38,808 bases of DNA from Planctomycetota bacterium (GTDB lineage: Bacteria > Planctomycetota > Planctomycetia > Pirellulales > Pirellulaceae): NCBI GenBank assembly GCA_029979005.1, contig JAPOIJ010000025.1:1-38808 (forward strand), given 5' to 3'. The notes below the pieces were generated by a model. It ran no database searches and had not been told where the DNA came from. It saw only the letters and a list, made by a program, of their open reading frames with translations. The number at the start of each line of letters is the position of its first letter. Positions within the stretch are counted from its first letter, which is position 1. Both the position numbers and the translations under genes were made by a program. Positions 33,378-38,808 of this stretch are shown here, in pieces.

Positions 33378-35414
33378 TTAATTGGCTGACTTAACATCAG
33401 GCAGGCTACAAATCTGGAAACGTTTCTGCGTGTTTAACCAGGGAGCTGACAGTTGTACCGACAACGAAATCACCACAGCCCAGATACAGGCTGCGGTGAG
33501 AGGAATTGACAGAAGGCAACTCAACAAAACACCCCAAAACATGCAAATCAAAATGGCAGAAATACTTAACCGAGTCCTTCGGACCGGGTCACATTGCCGC
33601 CACCAACGTACTCCCCCCAGAAAACACGTGAAGAACAACATATACGCGGCCAACGGGCCAGCGCCCGCCATCCAGTCCCAACCTTGAAAAAATGGGCGAG
33701 AAGTCTCAAGTGTTAAAGAGGTTAAATCAATATGAAACCAATTGGCTGAAAAGAACGCAGACACACCTAACAGCATCCCCAATCCAGTCATCTCAAGGTA
33801 GCGCCATCGCGATTTTCTCGGCCGCCGATCACTGCGTTCGGAGACCAATAAAATTGCCCAGCAGCCCATCACACTTACCAGTGTCAACCAAGTGTAATTT
33901 GCCCAATTTTCAATCGAGGCACCCCACGGACCACCGTCCAGAACCCCCGTGACCATCGCAAAACCCAACAGAATTAACACAACACAACTAAAAGCCGCGA
34001 TGAGTAACGATCCGATCAACTCTGTAAACCGATCTGTCAAAGGCCGGCTCAGCAACCAATGCCGAAGATGCGGACTTTCTTCCGATTGCCCGAACTGCAT
34101 CAGCCAACGCGACGACAAACCCAGTTTCTTTGCAAGCGAATAACGCAACAGGTAGTAAACAAAATAAAGACCTCCAATGGACAACGTCAAAGGTAAAAGC
34201 CATTGAGAATTCTGAATCACCACAATGCCAGCAATGATCAACATCACCATTTTGATCGGTGTAGAAAAATTGGCAGTTTCCCACCACAGCGTAAATCTTG
34301 CCAATCCCGCATGAAACACGGCTGCGATTGGCTCATCTCCTTGGCGGTCATCCATTGGATTACCGGACGCATTCGGCTCGCGCGTTTCAGTCGGCTTTGA
34401 TTCGGTAGGCTTGGATTCCCTTTGATTCGCGACTGAAATCACAGTCTCTTTCGTCCTCGGCAGCTTGAAATTGTCGATAATTGCTTTTGGCAATTTATCA
34501 ATCAAATCAATAGTTTCGGATCGATTGGGTTTGGTTGATTGCCGATGGGGTTTGCTTGATTCAGATTGGACAAGTGTGCCGATCGAGTGCTGCGAAACAA
34601 TTGAATCACTTCGCCGCGCCACGTCTGGCCATGGTAGATCCGCGGCCATCTCAGATATACTTCGATAGCGATCCTCAGGATCTTTTCGCAACGCCTTAGA
34701 AACCACTTTACGAAAACCGGCCGGCACCGCGGAAACATCCGGTTCTGCCGTCAGATGTTTCATGATGATCTCTTGTGCACTTTCACCATCAAATGGAACT
34801 AAACCCGTCGTCAACTCAAACAGGATAATGCCCAAAGCATAGAGATCTATTTCCTTACCATAAACGCCTTTTCCAATCTCAGGTGCCATGTAATGGAATG
34901 TCCCCACCGATTCAGTCTGCCCAGATCGTCGGCTACAGGAAATATATTTTGACAGGCCATAATCACCTATCTTGATCACCTGTTCATGCAGATCACAAAA
35001 GATATTGCCTGGTTTTAAGTCGCGATGCACAATTCCATTCTCATGCAAATACGATACCCCGGAGGCAGTCGAAGCAAACCAGGATTTAACATCCTCATCC
35101 TCCAGACCGTTTTGATTGGCTTCAAGCACGTCCCGCAAAGAGGGGCCGGGAACATACTCCATCACAACCCAGCTCTCACCTTCGCCTGTGGTTCTGATAT
35201 CCCAAAGCGAGATTAAGTTGACATGCTTCATGTTCAAACACTGACGCACGCCTCTCAACTCGATGTCCAGGTTACGCTGTATCTTTTTTAACGCGACCTC
35301 TTTACCTGCGTCATTAAGTGCAAAATAAACCTCCCCAAATCCGCCGATACCAATCCCGCGTTTGATGGTGTATCCTTCGAGCGGAGTCGCTCCACTGGGA
35401 TAAGTAAACTTCAT
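33378..35414 (-). CDS. Ser/Thr protein kinase with multi-TM C-terminal domain
   Basis: A 678-aa receptor-like kinase. ATG 35414 is chosen because GGGAGG lies 6 nt upstream; TTG/ATG choices further 5' are weaker. The kinase domain is about 14-265: glycine loop GIGGFGEVY, K43 in ALKK, E52, H130-R-D132-LKPGN137, D151-Y-G153 (DYG instead of DFG), APE at 177-179. A polar Ser/Thr/Pro-rich linker (about 270-370) is followed by roughly eight hydrophobic segments to the C-terminus (e.g. IKMVMLIIAGIVVI, LIGSLLIAAFSCVVLILLG, LSISAILICMFWGVLLSCLL). Most receptor kinases have one TM, so a polytopic C-terminus suggests a membrane-embedded sensor. It is flanked by a double-FHA gene and an FHA-cyclase gene. 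Confidence 0.92.
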   Translation of the reverse strand: MKFTYPSGATPLEGYTIKRGIGIGGFGEVYFALNDAGKEVALKKIQRNLDIELRGVRQCLNMKHVNLISLWDIRTTGEGESWVVMEYVPGPSLRDVLEANQNGLEDEDVKSWFASTASGVSYLHENGIVHRDLKPGNIFCDLHEQVIKIGDYGLSKYISCSRRSGQTESVGTFHYMAPEIGKGVYGKEIDLYALGIILFELTTGLVPFDGESAQEIIMKHLTAEPDVSAVPAGFRKVVSKALRKDPEDRYRSISEMAADLPWPDVARRSDSIVSQHSIGTLVQSESSKPHRQSTKPNRSETIDLIDKLPKAIIDNFKLPRTKETVISVANQRESKPTESKPTETREPNASGNPMDDRQGDEPIAAVFHAGLARFTLWWETANFSTPIKMVMLIIAGIVVIQNSQWLLPLTLSIGGLYFVYYLLRYSLAKKLGLSSRWLMQFGQSEESPHLRHWLLSRPLTDRFTELIGSLLIAAFSCVVLILLGFAMVTGVLDGGPWGASIENWANYTWLTLVSVMGCWAILLVSERSDRRPRKSRWRYLEMTGLGMLLGVSAFFSANWFHIDLTSLTLETSRPFFQGWDWMAGAGPLAAYMLFFTCFLGGVRWWRQCDPVRRTRLSISAILICMFWGVLLSCLLSIPLTAACIWAVVISLSVQLSAPWLNTQKRFQICSLPDVKSAN

Positions 35415-35424
35415 TCGGCGCCTC

Positions 35425-35441
35425 CCAACCATGCCGGTTGG
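35425..35441 (-). promoter_or_regulatory. Hairpin abutting ribosome binding site of the membrane kinase
   Basis: On the mRNA, CCAACC, a 5-nt loop, and GGTTGG form a perfect 6-bp stem whose 3' arm runs straight into the Shine-Dalgarno GGGAGG (complement of 35421-35426). The stem could influence ribosome access. The same 251-bp gap (35415-35665) also contains the 12-bp palindrome CAAACCGGTTTG at 35514-35525. Confidence 0.4.
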
Positions 35442-35665
35442 CTGCATTGATTCAGCAATTAAATTTCACCGCTATTCTAGCGTAGCCGCAACACGGCCTG
35501 TTTGTCTAGCTTTCAAACCGGTTTGGCAATTATTGTGTTCATAAGCTGGCTCCCCTCAGAAGAACCAACCACTTGCCAAATTAAGATTGGACTAATTTTG
35601 GTCTGATCAAATCATGTCAAATCGTCGGTCCAGAACGCTTAAAGCAACAACATGCGATTGAGAAA

Positions 35666-37102
35666 TCAAACCGGCTCTAGCGTTAAAGAAAAATCGTCAC
35701 CAACAATTCGGGAATCGAATTCAATCGCTGCCTCTGCCGTCACCGACTTACCATCCACTTCCATCGCTCGTGGCGATCGACAAAACCACGTCCCCGATCT
35801 TTCAAATAACACCAGGTTTTCGTCCCAGGCTGGACAGACAACGTGGTTCGAACGATTTGGCCCCAAGATAATTGAATTCACCGGAAGTATGACGGCATCA
35901 GCCCACGGCACTGATCGGTGGCGGGAAACGAAATCAAGTCGCGCCGTTTTACTCAAGGCATGCGTTTGACAATAGGCTAGTTCGACTCCACCCTCGAAAG
36001 CGAGTATCTGACCATTTTTTAGAACAAATTTTGAATCCAATTCAACACCGTCTACCGAGAGCTTACCGATCGGCTCCAGAACATGCCCCCCCTGGACCCG
36101 CTCGAAATTGGCATGATGACTACGCAAATTCCCTTGAATGCCGATATCAACTTTTGAACTGTTGATGGCTTGCCCCAATGCATTGACTCGATTACCGCAA
36201 ACGAGGTAACCACCAACGCCGTCAACCCAGATTAGAAACCTATTCCCTGAATTTTGCTTATCCATGCGTCCTATCCTATCGAACGCGCCCTTTTCGACAA
36301 CCACATTCTTTTCGTTACGCCCCGATCGTCGATTTACGTTGAATGCGGAGTCGTTTGGAACCGTTGAAGTCCCCACCGTAGTTGAGTCCATCTGCCTTCT
36401 CGTCTTTTTCTTTAACCTTGCTTTGCAATCCCGCCTCGCTTCAAAAGCAAACTGATTGGTTGGCGCAATGTGCAGGATCTTCTCGCAACTTTGACTGACA
36501 TCGCCCCATTTCCATTGAAGCGCGAAGACTTCGACGTCCGTACAGTGTCTTTTCATTTGCCGTTGTCGATTCTTCAAAGCGGAAATCCTCGGCGCGAGAT
36601 AGGGTAAATCCGGACGAACCGTCCCGGCTTTCTCCAGCTCAGCAACAGACTTTTTAAACTGACCTTGTGCAGCGAATCGGCTTGCCGCATTCAAACATTC
36701 AGAAACAGATTTAATTTGATTAAGCCGCCAGTCCAGAACCCGTCGACGCTCAAGTACTTCAATGCAATTTAAGGCGCAAACCGGCTCGCCGCGCAATAGC
36801 GAGGCATCCGCGGATTCAATAGTCAATTCAATCAACTGATTCTTCTTTTCGCGAGTCTCTTCTGCAAACTCTTGCAAATTTAGTTTTGTCACCTCATCGA
36901 GATCCAGCCAGGCCATATAGAATTGCCCGCACGAAATAGATAACTTCGCCCGATTCAGCAAACCACTCGCGAGTTCTCGTGCCACAGAAAGCTTTTTGCG
37001 TTTGTTCCGGATCAATCCGCGATCGTAGCAATGAACAGCCTTATCAAGGTTACCGTATCGAAGCGCCTGTTCTGCGAACTTAATTTTCGAATTCCACTTC
37101 AT
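35666..37102 (-). CDS. Helical-repeat protein with two C-terminal FHA-like domains
   Basis: A 478-aa soluble protein. ATG 37102 (MKWNSKIKFAEQALRYGNLD) has an AGGAG site upstream; the frame from 37213 adds 37 residues that overlap a terminator and is rejected. Residues about 1-230 are TPR-like helical pairs (ALRYGNLDKAVHCYDRGL; SRFAAQGQFKKSVAELEKAG). A basic, polar linker (about 230-285) follows. About 289-388 resembles an FHA domain (YLVCGNRVNALGQ, GNLRSHHANFERV), and 400-478 looks like a second, divergent one (VNSIILGPNRSNHVV, VLFERSGTWFC). FHA domains read phosphothreonine, fitting the adjacent kinase gene. The second domain is less certain. Confidence 0.75.
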   Translation of the reverse strand: MKWNSKIKFAEQALRYGNLDKAVHCYDRGLIRNKRKKLSVARELASGLLNRAKLSISCGQFYMAWLDLDEVTKLNLQEFAEETREKKNQLIELTIESADASLLRGEPVCALNCIEVLERRRVLDWRLNQIKSVSECLNAASRFAAQGQFKKSVAELEKAGTVRPDLPYLAPRISALKNRQRQMKRHCTDVEVFALQWKWGDVSQSCEKILHIAPTNQFAFEARRDCKARLKKKTRRQMDSTTVGTSTVPNDSAFNVNRRSGRNEKNVVVEKGAFDRIGRMDKQNSGNRFLIWVDGVGGYLVCGNRVNALGQAINSSKVDIGIQGNLRSHHANFERVQGGHVLEPIGKLSVDGVELDSKFVLKNGQILAFEGGVELAYCQTHALSKTARLDFVSRHRSVPWADAVILPVNSIILGPNRSNHVVCPAWDENLVLFERSGTWFCRSPRAMEVDGKSVTAEAAIEFDSRIVGDDFSLTLEPV

Positions 37103-37136
37103 CAAAAGTCGTCTCCTGAAAACAGCTGAACACACT

Positions 37137-37176
37137 AAAAAGCGGGACAGCTGGTTCCTGAACCTGCCGTCCCGCT
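37137..37176 (-). terminator. Intrinsic terminator after the coiled-coil gene
   Basis: AGCGGGAC (37141-37148) pairs with GTCCCGCT (37169-37176), and the loop contains a further GGTTC/GAACC pairing. On the minus strand the stem is followed by a run of T (A at 37137-37141). It lies between the coiled-coil gene (stop at 37225) and the FHA-repeat gene (start 37102), so these two are separately transcribed or only partly read through. Confidence 0.8.
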
Positions 37177-37224
37177 TCCATCGATCAACAATTGAACCAG
37201 TTGAGACATCCAACTCACGGCGAG

Positions 37225-38061
37225 CTAGTTAACGACCAGCTCAGCTTCCGATGATTCTTCCGAAACATCGCCACTGCCGGCTTCTTTTGCATCAAAGTAA
37301 GCATCCATATCGGATAGCACATCGGAGCTTGGAATAACGGAATCGTCGCTAACGGGAATCTGTCCAAAGTACTTGGGGGCGATATTGTAATATTCCTCAT
37401 CCGCTGAAATCCGGGCATCAATATCATCTAGCATCTCGCGAGTCTTAGACAGTTGGCTGTTATCAAGCTTAATCTGAGACGCGGTTGCGATGACTTCGTT
37501 CATGCGATTTCGAGCCGTCAAATTCTCAATTTGCAACTCCAGTTCGCGTTGCTGCGATTTTGCTTCGCTCAATTTCACATGGGCGGCAGCTAAAGATTCC
37601 TTGCGAAGATTTAAAATTTCGCCCTTCTTCTCAAATGTCTTTTCGGCGGTTTGATAAAGCGTAAACCTATGCCTTAAATCTTGTTTGACACGCGATAAAT
37701 CATGAGCTTTACCTCGTGTGTCAACGTAAACCTGACCGCCAGATTCAACATGCGTGCGGAGTGCCATCATTTCGTCATAGCTCTTTTTTAACATCTGCTC
37801 ATGCGACTTAAGATCTGCAGCCAGTCGTTTCACCTTGACCTCCTCTTTGGAAATCTTGTGAACCATGCCATGAATTTCTGGACCAATTTCGTCAAGCTGG
37901 ATCTTGGCGGCATCCAATTGATAGGCCACAGGAACTTGATCCTGAGCTGCTGTTCTGACCTTGGTTACCGCTGTTTTTGCATAGGGAATTAACTTCCCAC
38001 CAAATAGCAGCCCACCAATCACAACTACGCCCGCGGCCCCAATGGCCAATTTCTTAAACAT
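37225..38061 (-). CDS. Membrane-anchored coiled-coil protein
   Basis: ATG 38061 with an AGGAGAG site upstream gives 278 aa; the frame extended to 38334 lacks protein-like character. MFKKLAIGAAGVVVIGGLLF forms an N-terminal membrane anchor or uncleaved signal (about 5-22). Residues about 45-225 are almost wholly helical and charged with heptad-like spacing (IHGMVHKISKEEVKVKRLAA, SQQRELELQIENLTARNRMN), a long coiled coil. The end is acidic and Ser-rich (GSGDVSEESSEAELVVN). It loosely resembles PspA or LemA-type envelope coiled-coil proteins in layout, but I see no family signature. A strong terminator follows. Confidence 0.8.
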   Translation of the reverse strand: MFKKLAIGAAGVVVIGGLLFGGKLIPYAKTAVTKVRTAAQDQVPVAYQLDAAKIQLDEIGPEIHGMVHKISKEEVKVKRLAADLKSHEQMLKKSYDEMMALRTHVESGGQVYVDTRGKAHDLSRVKQDLRHRFTLYQTAEKTFEKKGEILNLRKESLAAAHVKLSEAKSQQRELELQIENLTARNRMNEVIATASQIKLDNSQLSKTREMLDDIDARISADEEYYNIAPKYFGQIPVSDDSVIPSSDVLSDMDAYFDAKEAGSGDVSEESSEAELVVN

Positions 38062-38437
38062 ATTCCGCTCTCCTGATCTTATGTTGGATGAACCGGCGCT
38101 CGTTACCAAAACACTTTGGCTGACTAGCCTGATCGCCGTTGTAGGTTGTTCGCCCATGCAGTTCGGATCTTTGGAAAATTTAGAAAATTTTTCAAAAGCC
38201 TGCTGCCGCACCACCCTGCTGATTTGTTTATTCCTGCTCCGATTTGAGCTTTCAGGCATGTTTCCAGCATTTTTCCGACTTCGATTCGCAAAAAATTGCC
38301 GATTCAAAAAGCATCGACTGCGAATTTCGATCATGTCACGAGCTGCGACCTAAAACTTTGGGTTCCCCACCACGTTTTCTCGATTCAACTCAAACTCTGC
38401 ACCGAATTCATGTCCTTGTTGATACTGGACCGCGTCA
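38062..38437. other. Divergent intergenic region
   Basis: These 376 bases separate the coiled-coil gene from the truncated + strand gene. They are A/T-rich in places (for example around 38176-38200). Short frames on both strands lack protein-like features. I see no RNA gene or clear operator. Confidence 0.5.
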
Positions 38438-38808
38438 ATGAAAACGCTAATAAAGTCAATTTGGTTGTCTCGCGATCTTGCTTCGGCCACCTTATTGGCC
38501 CTGATAACTTTGGCAGCCTTCTGGATCCTATTGCTGCCGCTAAATCAAACTGTTCAGAAAACGTTTCTAGCTCGGTTCCATTTAGACTCCTCCAGTTTTT
38601 CAATCTGGGCACTGCAGCAACCCATCCCCTCAATGTATAACTTCGAAAACAGGGTTTGGATCAGCGAGGTGCCGATTACTCAAAGCGACTTAAATCAAGC
38701 AAGCAGCGATCAAAAAAACGCCCCCCCACGCATAAGTACCCCTGCGACGCTCGTGTTGGATCTTGAGAATATTGAGACGGAACAAATCAACCACTTTCCT
38801 ACGCGGGC
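38438..38808 (+). CDS. Membrane-anchored protein of unknown function, 3'-truncated by window edge
   Basis: The frame opens after a TGA at 38420, starts at ATG 38438 and stays open to the window end (123 codons plus two bases). MKTLIKSIWLSRDLASATLL starts a basic N-terminus followed by a hydrophobic segment at about 14-34 (ASATLLALITLAAFWILLLPL is the TM core, read as residues 15-35). It is then polar: a signal anchor with the rest outside the cytoplasm is likely. Later parts read MYNFENRVWISEVPITQS and TPATLVLDLENIETEQINHF. No domain is recognisable in the visible part. The Shine-Dalgarno is weak. An internal ATG at 38633 is less likely because it loses the anchor. Confidence 0.65.
   Translation, partial: MKTLIKSIWLSRDLASATLLALITLAAFWILLLPLNQTVQKTFLARFHLDSSSFSIWALQQPIPSMYNFENRVWISEVPITQSDLNQASSDQKNAPPRISTPATLVLDLENIETEQINHFPTR

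Noticed and set aside
38042..38353. 103-codon + strand frame with hydrophobic stretches
   Set aside because: It starts antisense to the coiled-coil gene's anchor, and its hydrophobicity comes from the antisense of A/T-rich DNA; no ribosome binding site.
1..38808. CRISPR array, insertion sequence, prophage or integron
   Set aside because: No regularly spaced direct repeats, transposase, integrase or phage structural motifs were seen on either strand.

Overview
This window is chromosomal DNA of a planctomycete, most likely order Pirellulales (a Rhodopirellula/Blastopirellula/Mariniblastus-like organism); the genus is an inference. The evidence is a PVC-superphylum signature small basic protein (16496-16696), an S10/spc ribosomal operon lacking rpmD, a secreted sulfatase, CsrA, futalosine-route menaquinone genes, and many Ser/Thr kinase, FHA, TPR and GYF proteins. 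No insertion sequence, phage gene or CRISPR array was seen.

Region 1 (1-10109): the interior of the S10-spc ribosomal protein operon, all on the + strand: rplD (5' end cut by the window), rplW, rplB, rpsS, rplV, rpsC, rplP, rpmC, rpsQ, rplN, rplE, rpsN (zinc type), rpsH, rplF, rplR, rpsE, rplO, secY. rplX is missing between rplN and rplE, and rpmD between rpsE and rplO. rpsC and rplP overlap by 62 nt in different frames. Many intergenic spacers carry a short perfect inverted repeat. A 39-codon membrane ORF follows secY; no map, infA, rpmJ, rpsM, rpsK, rpoA or rplQ follows.

Region 2 (10362-20656): a secreted S1 sulfatase; a minus-strand DUF2203-tatD pair; csrA behind a dyad-rich 545-bp leader; tRNA-Glu(TTC) with its terminator; an aldo/keto reductase; an unrecognised 124-aa ORF; the PVC small basic protein with a terminator; ATP-type phosphofructokinase; uvrB; and a ComEA-like membrane-anchored helix-hairpin-helix protein.

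Region 3 (20723-38808): an accessory, signalling-rich stretch. A secreted protein with seven EF-hand-like loops and Ser-rich linkers is divergent from a + strand trio: a 1054-aa zinc-ribbon/TPR/GYF protein, a soluble Ser/Thr kinase and a two-TM protein. A run of nine minus-strand genes follows. In transcription order: a membrane-anchored coiled-coil protein, a helical-repeat protein with two FHA-like domains, a multi-TM Ser/Thr kinase, a small membrane protein, an FHA-GAF-like class III nucleotide cyclase, a class 3 lipase, a zinc-ribbon four-TM protein, then mqnB and mqnD. A truncated gene for a membrane-anchored protein begins at 38438 and runs off the right edge.

The best candidate for an undescribed system is the 30966-38061 cluster. 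A membrane kinase is encoded beside two different FHA (phosphothreonine reader) proteins, one fused to a nucleotide cyclase, which suggests a phosphorylation-to-cyclic-nucleotide relay at the membrane. That link is inferred from gene order and domains and has not been shown.
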